Assembly (NCBI GenBank): GCA_934539245.1
Contig: CAKTCK010000030.1
Location: 1-22,166, forward strand
Length of the DNA: 22,166 bases
Direction of reading: 5' to 3'
Origin: an uncultured Faecalibacterium sp.
GTDB lineage: Bacteria; Bacillota; Clostridia; Oscillospirales; Ruminococcaceae
Shown: positions 6,691 through 13,120 of the stretch, in pieces
Layout: each line of letters begins with the position of its first letter
Position numbering within the stretch: position 1 is the stretch's first letter
Made by a program: the position numbers and the translations under genes
Notes under the pieces: generated by a model
Told to the model about the DNA's origin: nothing
The model's input: only the letters and a program-made list of their open reading frames with translations
Database searches by the model: none

Positions 6691-8058
6691 TTAGTTCTTC
6701 AAAGACTGCATGGGTGCAGGCAGGCGGCCGCCGCGGTTGATGAACACCGAGGGGTCGTGGCTGTTCACCGGCATGATGGGACCATAGCCCAGCAGGCCGC
6801 CGAAGTCCAGCACCTCACCGGCCTTGCGGCCGATGGCGGGGATGACGCGCACGGCGGTGGTCTTGCTGTTCACCATGCCGATGGCGGCTTCGTCCGCGAT
6901 CAGGGCGCTGATGACGGCAGGGGTGGTGTCGCCGGGGATGATGACCATGTCGATGCCCACAGAGCAAACGGCGGTCATGGCTTCCAGCTTTTCAATGGTC
7001 AGGCAGCCGATCTCGGCAGCGTGGATCATACCGGCATCCTCGCTGACCGGGATAAAGGCACCGGACAGACCGCCGACATGGTTGGAGGCCATCACGCCGC
7101 CCTTCTTCACGGCATCGTTCAGCAGGGCAAGGCAGGCGGTGGTGCCGCAGCAGCCGCAGGTCTCCAGACCCATCTCTTCCAGAATGTTGGCCACGCTGTC
7201 GCCGATGGCCGGGGTGGGGGCCAGAGAAAGGTCGATGATACCGGCGGGCACGCCCAGTGCCTTGGAGGCAAGGTTTGCCACCAGCTGGCCCACGCGGGTG
7301 ATCTTGAAGGCGGTGCGCTTTACAAGTTCTGCCACCTCATCGATGGGGGCGTCCTTGGGCAGGCGTGCCAGCGCGGCGCGCACAGCACCCGGGCCGGAAA
7401 CACCCACATGGATCTCGCAGTCCGGCTCGCCGGGGCCGTGGAAAGCACCGGCCATGAAGGGGTTATCCTCCGGAGCGTTGCAGAACACCACCAGCTTGGC
7501 AGCGCCGATGCACTGACGGTCGGCGGTCAGCTCGCTGGCCTTCTTCACGGCCTCGCCCATCAGCTTGATGGCGTCCATGTTCAGACCGGCCTTGGTGGCG
7601 CCGATGTTCACCGAGCTGCACACGATGTCGGTCTCGGCCAGTGCACGGGGAATGGACTCGATCAGGCGGCGGTCACCGGCAGAAAAGCCCTTGTGCACCA
7701 GTGCGCTGTAACCGCCCACAAAGTTGACGCCCACCTTTTTGCCGGCGGCGTCCAGCGTTTTTGCAAAGTCCACGGGGTCTGCCTCCGGGCAGGCACCCAG
7801 CAGCATGGCAATGGGGGTAACGCTGATGCGCTTGTTGATGATGGGAATACCGTACTCGGCGCTGATGTGCTCCACGGTGGAGACAAGGTTCGCGGCCTTG
7901 GTGGTGATCTTGTTATAGATGTTCTCGCAGGCCTTTTTGGGGTCCGGATCGATGCAGTCCAGCAGGCTGATGCCCATGGTCACGGTGCGCACGTCCAGAT
8001 TGTCCTGCGTGAACATCTCAATGGTCTCCAGGATATCCCCGGTGTTAAACATACTCAT
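6691..8058 (-). CDS. UPF0210 / PFL-family (DUF711) protein
   Basis: 455 residues matching the UPF0210 (DUF711, "PFL family") proteins over their usual length of about 450. Recognisable segments are [13 protein letters not shown] near the N-terminus, then [16 protein letters not shown] [14 protein letters not shown]. The glycine-rich [24 protein letters not shown] and the C-terminal [13 protein letters not shown] follow. The family is conserved in anaerobes and streptococci, and its biochemical role is not established. It sits 24 bases downstream of the UPF0237 ACT-domain gene, a pairing found widely, so the ACT protein may sense a small molecule for this one. The start MSMFN is preceded by AAAGGAG at a rather long spacing (13 bases). 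A strong terminator follows the stop. Confidence 0.9.
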   Translation of the reverse strand: MSMFNTGDILETIEMFTQDNLDVRTVTMGISLLDCIDPDPKKACENIYNKITTKAANLVSTVEHISAEYGIPIINKRISVTPIAMLLGACPEADPVDFAKTLDAAGKKVGVNFVGGYSALVHKGFSAGDRRLIESIPRALAETDIVCSSVNIGATKAGLNMDAIKLMGEAVKKASELTADRQCIGAAKLVVFCNAPEDNPFMAGAFHGPGEPDCEIHVGVSGPGAVRAALARLPKDAPIDEVAELVKRTAFKITRVGQLVANLASKALGVPAGIIDLSLAPTPAIGDSVANILEEMGLETCGCCGTTACLALLNDAVKKGGVMASNHVGGLSGAFIPVSEDAGMIHAAEIGCLTIEKLEAMTAVCSVGIDMVIIPGDTTPAVISALIADEAAIGMVNSKTTAVRVIPAIGRKAGEVLDFGGLLGYGPIMPVNSHDPSVFINRGGRLPAPMQSLKN

Positions 8059-8082
8059 AGCGGTTGCGGGCTCCTTTCCGGC

Positions 8083-8352
8083 TCAGATGGTGTGCATGGC
8101 GTCAAAAACTTCCTGACGGGTCACGTTGATCTGCATCCCCATCTCGGCGGCAAGCGCATCGGTGCGCTTGTGCAGCTGGTCGTGGTCAACATTGCAGTTG
8201 GAAAGATCCACCAGCATGATCATGGCAAACATCCCCTGCAGGATGCTCTGGGTCACATCCTCGATGTTGATGTTCAGTTCGGTGCACAGACCGGCCACCT
8301 TTGCGACAACGCCCACGGTATCGTGTCCAATGACGGTAATGAAAGCTTTCAT
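8083..8352 (-). CDS. UPF0237 ACT-domain protein
   Basis: An 89-residue protein that is essentially one ACT domain followed by a short second half. It begins MKAFITVIGHDTVGVVAKVAG, with LNINIEDVTQSILQGMFAMIMLVDLS completing the beta-alpha-beta-beta fold, and DALAAEMGMQINVTRQEVFDAMHTI at the end. ACT domains bind amino acids or similar ligands. UPF0237 resembles the GcvR-type regulators, but no DNA-binding part is present. The start at 8352 is chosen over an upstream frame extension to 8394 because MKAFITVIG is the family N-terminus and GAGGGTGG lies just before it. It forms an operon with UPF0210, transcribed from an extended -10 promoter at 8420-8428. Confidence 0.9.
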   Translation of the reverse strand: MKAFITVIGHDTVGVVAKVAGLCTELNINIEDVTQSILQGMFAMIMLVDLSNCNVDHDQLHKRTDALAAEMGMQINVTRQEVFDAMHTI

Positions 8353-8419
8353 GGTTTCCACCCTCGTTTTCCTTATAGTGATTGGTGCCGCCAAAGACCC
8401 GGCACACGCTTACCCTTCC

Positions 8420-8428
8420 AGTATAGCA
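8420..8428 (-). promoter_or_regulatory. Extended -10 promoter for the UPF0237-UPF0210 operon
   Basis: The minus strand reads TGCTATACT, a consensus extended -10 element about 67 bases before the UPF0237 ATG. No convincing -35 hexamer is seen 17 bases upstream, which is usual for extended -10 promoters. Confidence 0.55.
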
Positions 8429-8526
8429 GATTTAGCAAATTTTGAACACACTTTTTGTAAAAAAGAGCAGAATACAGGGGCAAAAGACATTCTATATAAA
8501 AATCAAGTGCATTCTGCCGGGGCTTG

Positions 8527-8541
8527 TGCTATACTTATACT
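8527..8541 (+). promoter_or_regulatory. Extended -10 promoter with doubled -10 box for the Lrp operon
   Basis: The plus strand reads TGCTATACT (8527-8535) and is followed directly by a second TATACT (8536-8541), giving TATACTTATACT. The same nine-base extended -10 serves the divergent operon 100 bases away. The gap 8429-8526 is A/T-rich and is the likely place for an Lrp operator, although no clear dyad was identified. Confidence 0.5.
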
Positions 8542-8590
8542 TAATTTCCCACGGATTTCCGTGTAGAGGGTTGATAAGGAGTATATGACA

Positions 8591-9070
8591 ATGGAACAGC
8601 TTTTGAAGATTCTGGAAAACAACGCCCGGCTGCCCGTGGAGGACATTGCCACCATGCTGAACAAATCCCCCGCCGAGGTGGCGGCGATGATGGACCTTGC
8701 CCGGGCGCAGGGCATCATCAAGGGCTACAAGACCCTTGTGGACTGGGAAAAGGCTAAGGTGAACCGCGTGGAGGCGGTCATCGAGCTGAACGTCAGCCCC
8801 AAAAAGAGCCGCGGCTTTGACGAGATCGCCGCCACCATTGCCGCCTTTGACGAGGTGGAGAGCGTGCTGCTGATGAGCGGCGGCTACGATCTGCAGCTGG
8901 TGATCAAGGGACAGACCTTCCAGGAGATCGCCTTGTTTGTGGCAAAGCGGCTCTCGCCGCTGGACGATGTGCTGTCCACTGCCACCCATTTTGTGCTGCG
9001 CACCTACAAAAAAGAGGGGCGGCTGTATCAGGATGAAGAAATTGATGAAAGAGAGTGCACGGTGCTGTGA
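8591..9070 (+). CDS. Lrp/AsnC-family transcriptional regulator
   Basis: 159 residues with an N-terminal winged helix-turn-helix (about residues 1-55, MEQLLKILENNARLPVEDIA to GIIKGYKTLVDW). A C-terminal RAM/Lrp ligand-binding domain follows (about 60-135, VEAVIELNVSP to LSTATHFVLRTY). Such proteins form octamers that sense amino acids and control amino acid metabolism. The ATG at 8591 is preferred to one at 8585 because AAGGAG (8576-8581) is nine bases from the former and only three from the latter. The stop TGA overlaps the ATG of the aminotransferase by one base (TGATG), so the two are coupled. It probably regulates its own operon and perhaps the divergent ACT-domain operon. Confidence 0.9.
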   Translation: MEQLLKILENNARLPVEDIATMLNKSPAEVAAMMDLARAQGIIKGYKTLVDWEKAKVNRVEAVIELNVSPKKSRGFDEIAATIAAFDEVESVLLMSGGYDLQLVIKGQTFQEIALFVAKRLSPLDDVLSTATHFVLRTYKKEGRLYQDEEIDERECTVL

Positions 9071-10254
9071 TGGATTATGATAAACTGATCGCGCCTGCCG
9101 CCAAGGCCATGCGCCCCTCCGGCATCCGCAAATTTTTTGACCTGGCCGCCGAAATGCCCGAGTGCATCAGCCTTGGCGTGGGCGAGCCGGACTTCAAGAC
9201 CCCGTGGGCTGTGCGCGAAGCCGGCATCGACAGCCTTGAGCACGGCCGCACCCGCTATACCTCCAACGCCGGTTTAAAGGAGCTGCGTGCCGAGATCAGC
9301 CGGTATCTGGAGCGGCGCATGGGCCTGCGCTACGACCCCATGCGGCAGATCTTGGTGACTGTGGGCGGCAGCGAGGCCATTGATATGTGCATCCGCACGC
9401 TGGTTCAGCCCGGGGACGAGGTGATCATCCCGGAGCCCTGCTTTGTGTGCTACGAGCCCATCACCACCCTGTCCGGCGGCGTGCCGGTGCACGTTGCCTG
9501 CCGTCAGGAGGACGAGTTCCGTCTGCGTGCCGATGCGCTGAAGGCCGCCATTACCCCCAAGACCAAGCTGGTCATCATGCCCTTCCCCAACAACCCCACC
9601 GGTGCGGTGATGGAGCGGGAAGATCTGGAAGCCGTGGCCGAGGTGCTGCGCGGCACCGATATCATGGTGCTGTCGGATGAAATCTACGCCGAGCTGAACT
9701 ACGGCCTGCGGCCGCACGTTTCCATTGCCACCCTGCCCGGCATGGCAGAGCGCACCATCGTGGTGAACGGCTTTTCTAAGAGCTACGCCATGACCGGCTG
9801 GCGGCTGGGCTACGCCTGCGGCCCGGAGGCGGTCATTAAGATCATGACCAAGATCCACCAGAGCGCCATCATGAGCGCCCCCACCACCAGCCAGTACGCC
9901 GCCATCACCGCCCTGAAGGAGTGTGACGGCGAGATCGACCGGATGCGGGACGAGTACAATATGCGCCGCCGCTTAGTGGTGCGCAGCTTCAATGATATGG
10001 GCCTGACCTGCTTTGAGCCCCGGGGCGCGTTCTACGCTTTCCCCTGCATCAAGAGCACCGGTATGAGCAGTCAGGAATTCTGCACAAAGCTTTTGGAGCA
10101 AAAGCACGTTGCCATCATCCCCGGCGATGCCTTTGGCGCTTCCGGCGACGGCTACTGCCGCGTTTCCTACGCGTACAGCGTGGAGCACCTGACCGAGGCG
10201 CTGAAGCGCATCCGGGAGTTTTTGGTGGAAAACAACATCTACCACGGCAACTGA
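9070..10254 (+). CDS. Pyridoxal-phosphate aminotransferase, class I/II
   Basis: 394 residues with all fold-type I aspartate aminotransferase signatures: GVGEPDFKTP near the N-terminus, YTSNAGLKELR, then PFPNNPTG (Asn175). These are followed by LSDEIYAEL (Asp203, Tyr206), the PLP lysine in NGFSKSYAMTGWRLGY (Lys237), and the carboxylate-binding Arg364 in GYCRVSYA. It transfers an amino group between an amino acid and a 2-oxo acid in the cytoplasm; the exact substrate (alanine, aspartate or aromatic) cannot be read from sequence. The ATG at 9070 overlaps the lrp stop; in-frame GTG codons at 9055 and 9067 are possible alternatives. Linkage to an Lrp regulator suggests amino acid synthesis or breakdown under amino acid control. 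ispE follows 12 bases later. Confidence 0.93.
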   Translation: MDYDKLIAPAAKAMRPSGIRKFFDLAAEMPECISLGVGEPDFKTPWAVREAGIDSLEHGRTRYTSNAGLKELRAEISRYLERRMGLRYDPMRQILVTVGGSEAIDMCIRTLVQPGDEVIIPEPCFVCYEPITTLSGGVPVHVACRQEDEFRLRADALKAAITPKTKLVIMPFPNNPTGAVMEREDLEAVAEVLRGTDIMVLSDEIYAELNYGLRPHVSIATLPGMAERTIVVNGFSKSYAMTGWRLGYACGPEAVIKIMTKIHQSAIMSAPTTSQYAAITALKECDGEIDRMRDEYNMRRRLVVRSFNDMGLTCFEPRGAFYAFPCIKSTGMSSQEFCTKLLEQKHVAIIPGDAFGASGDGYCRVSYAYSVEHLTEALKRIREFLVENNIYHGN

Positions 10255-10266
10255 GGAGGAACACAG

Positions 10267-11151
10267 ATGGAACGGCGAGAGCGGAAAAACGCAGTGACCG
10301 TGCTGGCTCCGGCCAAGCTCAATCTGGCACTGGACGTAGTAGGGCTGCTGCCAAACGGCTACCATGCGCTGGATATGACCATGCAGACCATTACCCTGTA
10401 CGAGCGGGTGATGCTGCGCCGCAGCGCCGGGCTCAGTCTGCGTCTGCCGGGCAGCCTTGTGCAGCCCAACGATAAAAACACCGCCATCAAGGCGGCGCTG
10501 GCGTTCTTCCACTACACCGGCTTGCTGGCGGGGGTGGATATCACCATCTACAAAAACACCCCGGTGCGGGCGGGCATGGCGGGCGGCAGCGCAGACGCCG
10601 CCGCCGTGCTGGTGGGTCTGAACGCCCTGTACGGAGCAAAGCTTTCCATGAGTGAGCTGTGTGCGCTGGGTGCGGGCATCGGCGCAGATGTGCCCTTTGC
10701 CCTGATGGGCGGCACCTGCCGGGTGCAGGGCGTGGGCGACCTGCTCAAGGCGCTGCCGCCTGTGCCGGACTGCTGGTTCACGGTGGTGATGCCGGACTAC
10801 GGCGTGTCCACCCCGGAAGCCTTTGCTGCCTACGATATCGTGGGCAGCAGCACCCATCCGGACTGTGAAGCGCAGGAAAAGGCCATCCGCGCCGGAGACT
10901 TGGACGCCGTATGCGCTGCCGCCGGCAACGCGCTGGAAGAGTGCAGCGGCGCAAAAGATAATGAAGCAATCAAGTCCCTGCTCCGGGCGCACGGCGCGGT
11001 CACCGCGCTGATGACCGGCAGCGGTGCGGCAGTGTTCGGCGTGTTCCGGGACGAAGCCGCCGCCAGAGCCGCCGCAGCGGCAGCAAAGCGGCAGTGGCCG
11101 CAGGTCTACGTTGCCAAGCCCGACCGCGGCGGTGCCCGGGTGATCCGCTAA
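10267..11151 (+). CDS. ispE: IspE, 4-diphosphocytidyl-2-C-methyl-D-erythritol kinase
   Basis: 294 residues of the GHMP kinase family. The N-terminal APAKLNLAL (Lys17, Asn19), NGYHALDM, and the ATP-binding glycine-rich loop PVRAGMAGGSADAAA (residues 99-113) are present. GADVPF carries the catalytic Asp141, the same number as in E. coli. The C-terminal MTGSGAAVFGVF is also present. It phosphorylates CDP-methylerythritol in the MEP (non-mevalonate) route to isoprenoids. A strong ribosome binding site (GAGGAGG, 7 bases) supports the ATG at 10267. It is the third gene of the lrp-aminotransferase-ispE operon; the link to amino acid metabolism may simply reflect shared transcription. A terminator follows ten bases after the stop. 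Confidence 0.95.
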   Translation: MERRERKNAVTVLAPAKLNLALDVVGLLPNGYHALDMTMQTITLYERVMLRRSAGLSLRLPGSLVQPNDKNTAIKAALAFFHYTGLLAGVDITIYKNTPVRAGMAGGSADAAAVLVGLNALYGAKLSMSELCALGAGIGADVPFALMGGTCRVQGVGDLLKALPPVPDCWFTVVMPDYGVSTPEAFAAYDIVGSSTHPDCEAQEKAIRAGDLDAVCAAAGNALEECSGAKDNEAIKSLLRAHGAVTALMTGSGAAVFGVFRDEAAARAAAAAAKRQWPQVYVAKPDRGGARVIR

Positions 11152-11160
11152 AAGGTATAA

Positions 11161-11208
11161 ACCTCCTTCCCGCAGGGCATACTGACCCCAAAGGAAGGAG
11201 GTCTTTTT
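11161..11208 (+). terminator. Terminator after ispE whose 3' arm is the DUF378 ribosome binding site
   Basis: ACCTCCTTCC (11161-11170) pairs perfectly with GGAAGGAGGT (11193-11202) across a 22-base loop and is followed by CTTTTTTG. The 3' arm is also an almost ideal ribosome binding site for the GTG at 11210. The hairpin therefore both terminates the ispE transcript and hides the translation start of any transcript that reads through. Confidence 0.72.
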
Positions 11209-11209
11209 T

Positions 11210-11416
11210 GTGCAGACCTTTTACAAAATCTGCCTGCTGCTGCTCATCGTGGGTGGTGTGAACTGGGGGCTCGTGGGGCTTTTTCAGTTCGACCTTGTGG
11301 GCTGGCTGCTGGGCGGCAGCACCTCGGTGTGGTCCCGCATCGTGTTTGCGCTGGTGGGCTTGGCTGCCCTTGGCTGCATCCCGGAGCTGTTCAGCGAGGA
11401 ACCGGAGGAAGAATAA
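11210..11416 (+). CDS. DUF378 small membrane protein
   Basis: A 68-residue protein of two transmembrane segments, about residues 5-28 (YKICLLLLIVGGVNWGLVGL) and 42-60 (SRIVFALVGLAALGCIPEL). A short loop containing DLVGWLLGG joins them, and the tail is acidic (SEEPEEE). The VGGVNWGLVGLFQFDLV pattern is typical of DUF378, a family of small membrane proteins of unknown function. The start is GTG at 11210; GGAAGGAGGT lies seven bases upstream but inside the 3' arm of the preceding terminator hairpin. No separate promoter is visible in the 58-base gap after ispE. A perfect hairpin follows its stop. Confidence 0.85.
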   Translation: MQTFYKICLLLLIVGGVNWGLVGLFQFDLVGWLLGGSTSVWSRIVFALVGLAALGCIPELFSEEPEEE

Positions 11417-11418
11417 CA

Positions 11419-11454
11419 AAACGGCTGCTGCACTTTTGCGTGCAGCAGCCGTTT
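11419..11454 (+). terminator. Terminator hairpin after DUF378
   Basis: AAACGGCTGCTGCAC (11419-11433) and GTGCAGCAGCCGTTT (11440-11454) form a perfect 15-pair stem with loop TTTTGC, two bases after the DUF378 stop. The arm ends supply TTT on the plus strand and TTTTGTT on the minus strand, so it may act in both directions against the converging peroxiredoxin-like gene. Confidence 0.7.
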
Positions 11455-11474
11455 GCGCTTAGCAGCGATTTCGG

Positions 11475-11576
11475 CAAAAAGCAAGTCGGGAAAATCCGCA
11501 GATTTTCCCGACTTAAAAATAAAAAACTTTTTCCGCTGGTTATGCGCAGAGCAACGCGGCGCGCATTCAAATCGTG
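11475..11576 (-). repeat. TCTGCGGA hairpin element, copy B (with pseudoknot-like module)
   Basis: On the minus strand, starting 15 bases after the stop of the peroxiredoxin-like gene, the element opens CACGATTTGAATGCGC. It contains ATGCGC (11566-11561) paired with GCGCAT (11547-11542), then AGCGGAAAA and an A/T-rich linker. AAGTCGGGAAAAT then pairs perfectly with ATTTTCCCGACTT (11514-11483 overall) around loop CTGCGG, followed by GCTTTTTGCC. It aligns along its whole length with the element after addA although both stems have different sequences. The T-run makes a terminator role for the upstream gene likely. Confidence 0.78.
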
Positions 11577-11590
11577 CCGGACGATGGACT

Positions 11591-12235
11591 TTACTTGTCG
11601 TTATCCACATCGTCCCAGCCGATAAGGTCGGGCAGGGTCAGGGTTTCGTCCGAGCAGTGGTGGCTTGTGCGGCGCTGGTCGGCGGCTTTGGTGTGCACAA
11701 CCTCGCGGGCAAGCTCCCGGATGGCAACACAGTCCTCCGGCAAATCGGTCTGGCTGCGGCCGGAATGGGTGAACAAAATCTGCCCCTCGTGGCCGACGAT
11801 CAGGGTCATGGGCAGGATCTGCGGGGCATTGCGGTCGTAGTGATAACCGGCATCCCGGGCACTTTTGTAGATGCGCTGGGCAGAAAAGCTCCAGCTCAAA
11901 AGCCCGCGTGCCTGCTCCACCCCCAGATAGCTGTACAGCACGCCCGGCGCATCGCAGATGATAGGGAAGGGAAACTCCTTGCCTTGCGTAGCCTCGGCCA
12001 CCGCGCGGGGGGCTGTGCGCACCACGCATGCCAGCCGCACACCCCGCAGCCGCGGCAGGGTCTTTAAGTAGCGGGTCAGGTATTCCCGGGTGACCGGGTG
12101 GTCGAACCCGGGCAGAAAGATCATGCACAGGGGCTCGGTGCCCGCACACAAGGCGTAAAAATCGTTGCCCGGGGTGGTGGGGGTGTCAAAGGTGAACCGG
12201 GGAATGGAAGTACCAACCAGATGCTCAGAGCTCAT
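11591..12235 (-). CDS. Peroxiredoxin-like (AhpC/TSA-fold) protein lacking the peroxidatic cysteine
   Basis: 214 residues with a thioredoxin/peroxiredoxin-like layout: GTSIPRFTFDTP near the N-terminus, a strand CMIFLPGFDHPVTREY, then FPFPIICDAPGVLYSYLGVE and the late strand PMTLIVGHEGQILFTH. In active peroxiredoxins the strand is followed by P-x3-T-x2-C. Aligned here by eye, the cysteine position is Thr49 and the conserved threonine is His46. Cys30 and Cys37 lie nearby but outside the motif. It may therefore be a non-catalytic relative. The start MSSEHLVG at 12235 has AAAGGA at a long spacing (14 bases); an ATG at 12250 is less likely because it abuts that site. Upstream lies the structured RNA ending in a terminator. 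The fold call is moderately sure, function unknown. Confidence 0.7.
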   Translation of the reverse strand: MSSEHLVGTSIPRFTFDTPTTPGNDFYALCAGTEPLCMIFLPGFDHPVTREYLTRYLKTLPRLRGVRLACVVRTAPRAVAEATQGKEFPFPIICDAPGVLYSYLGVEQARGLLSWSFSAQRIYKSARDAGYHYDRNAPQILPMTLIVGHEGQILFTHSGRSQTDLPEDCVAIRELAREVVHTKAADQRRTSHHCSDETLTLPDLIGWDDVDNDK

Positions 12236-12266
12236 GCCGCAATTGCACATCCTTTCAAATGGTGAT

Positions 12267-12317
12267 AAAAAAATCCACAGCCGTGCCCTGTGTTTGCAGG
12301 GGCACAAGCGGTGGATT
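12267..12317 (-). terminator. Terminator at the 3' end of the structured RNA
   Basis: On the minus strand AATCCAC (12317-12311) pairs with GTGGATT (12278-12272). Inside, GTGCCCCTG pairs with CAGGGCAC, with one bulged base, around a six-base loop (12291-12296). Seven T residues follow (12273-12267). It lies 31 bases before the start of the peroxiredoxin-like gene. Its outer 5' arm is the same segment that closes the RNA domain with 12451-12458. Confidence 0.75.
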
Positions 12318-12490
12318 GGATTACTATAAAGATCCCGCCCGGTCGTCTGCGGTCAATCAAACCTACCCTTACGGACAGGTGGGTGCCCTGTCTCCGGAAT
12401 CACGCTTCCTCATCGAGCCTCCATGGTCGACCCATGGCGGGGAGGTCTGCAATCCACCGGAGAACTCCGGGCTCCCGTTGAATGATTAGT
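12267..12490 (-). ncRNA. Structured RNA, unassigned: riboswitch-like leader or 6S-like RNA
   Basis: A 323-base gap between DUF1292 and the peroxiredoxin-like gene contains extensive minus-strand structure. The closing helix is GGTGGATT (12458-12451) with AATCCACC (12317-12310). Inside it CCCGCC pairs with GGCGGG. CCATGG pairs with CCATGG around loop GTCGA, GACAGG pairs with CCTGTC around GCACCCA, and GGAA pairs with TTCC. A 5' hairpin CCGGAG-TT-CTCCGG overlaps the closing helix. The 3' end is a strong terminator at 12267-12317 that reuses AATCCAC of the closing helix. A possible -10 box TATGAT lies at 12499-12494. I cannot match it to a known class. 6S RNA is considered because of the bubble-and-rod layout and the nearby ruvX/DUF1292 genes; no T-box, SRP, RNase P or tmRNA signature is seen. 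The exact 5' end is a guess. Confidence 0.5.
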
Positions 12491-12558
12491 AGGATCATAC
12501 AAACCGCAACAAATCGAGCCGGGCAGGAAGTCTTGCACGGGTCAACCCATTAAAGGAC

Positions 12559-12873
12559 TTACTCGATATCGTAGTCCTCGCTCAGACGCTGCTCGAACAG
12601 CTTGCTGACTTCCATCAGCACTTCGTCGTCCTCTACAACGTCCAGATATTCGCCTTCATCGTCCTCCCCGACACTCAGGATCACCAGCTGGGCGTCCTCG
12701 TTCAGGTCCTCTTCGTTCTCGGCGTATTCCACAACAGCCAGATAATGCACGCCCTTGTGATCCAGCGCATCGATCACCTCAAAGGTGACCTCGTTGCCGT
12801 CCTCGTCCTCAAGTGTCATCAGGTCAGGCTGATATTCTTCTTCAGTATTGGGGTTCTTGATCTCGTCAGACAT
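12559..12873 (-). CDS. DUF1292 (YrzB-like) acidic protein
   Basis: 104 residues, very acidic, starting MSDEIKNPNTEEEYQPDLMTLEDEDGNEVTFEVIDAL. The DUF1292 core follows: HYLAVVEYAENE, then QLVILSVGEDDEGEYLDVVEDDEVLMEVSKLFEQ. The family's function is unknown. In many Firmicutes the gene adjoins ruvX (yrrK) in the alaS region. Here ruvX is still close but is separated by a cyclophilin gene on the other strand. AGGAG lies seven bases before the ATG at 12873, and a good sigma-A promoter is at 12946-12974. The structured RNA follows the stop. Confidence 0.88.
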   Translation of the reverse strand: MSDEIKNPNTEEEYQPDLMTLEDEDGNEVTFEVIDALDHKGVHYLAVVEYAENEEDLNEDAQLVILSVGEDDEGEYLDVVEDDEVLMEVSKLFEQRLSEDYDIE

Positions 12874-12945
12874 AATACGCTCCTGTATTGCTTTATCACA
12901 AAAAGCAGTTGATGCTGCGGGCTGCACCCCGCTTGGTCTGCTTAT

Positions 12946-12974
12946 AGTGTAGCGTGTTTTGCCCGGTTCGTCAA
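12946..12974 (-). promoter_or_regulatory. Sigma-A promoter for DUF1292
   Basis: The minus strand has TTGACG (12974-12969), a 17-base spacer and TACACT (12951-12946). Start of transcription would be near 12939, about 66 bases upstream of the ATG. Confidence 0.7.
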
Positions 12975-13044
12975 GATGCTTTTTCGCACAGAAATCATTG
13001 GATAAATTTTCACGCAATTTCCTCTCGCACTGCCGCGCAGAATA

Positions 13045-13087
13045 TGGTATACTACTGGTTGAATCTTTTGCGCTGCACCGTGCAGCG
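13045..13087 (+). promoter_or_regulatory. Extended -10 promoter and 5' hairpin for the cyclophilin gene
   Basis: TGGTATACT (13045-13053) is an extended -10 element. About 10 bases after the expected start lies a perfect hairpin, CGCTGCA (13071-13077) with TGCAGCG (13081-13087) around a three-base loop. A stem at the extreme 5' end of a transcript can protect it from decay. No good -35 box is seen. Confidence 0.5.
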
Positions 13088-13120
13088 TGCAGTACAGTAT
13101 ATGGAACAGGGAGCGGGAAT

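Noticed and set aside
6757..8445. A 562-codon plus-strand frame antisense to UPF0210 and UPF0237
   Set aside because: The minus-strand proteins match conserved families end to end with proper starts, while this frame has no recognisable domain and no ribosome binding site.
12380..12450. SRP RNA on the plus strand, suggested by GTGCCCTGT near GGGGAGGT
   Set aside because: The conserved SRP domain IV loop sequences are missing, the order is wrong, and the only terminator is on the minus strand.
12259..12489. Short plus-strand frames across the structured RNA
   Set aside because: They coincide with the paired regions of the minus-strand RNA and have no ribosome binding site or family resemblance.
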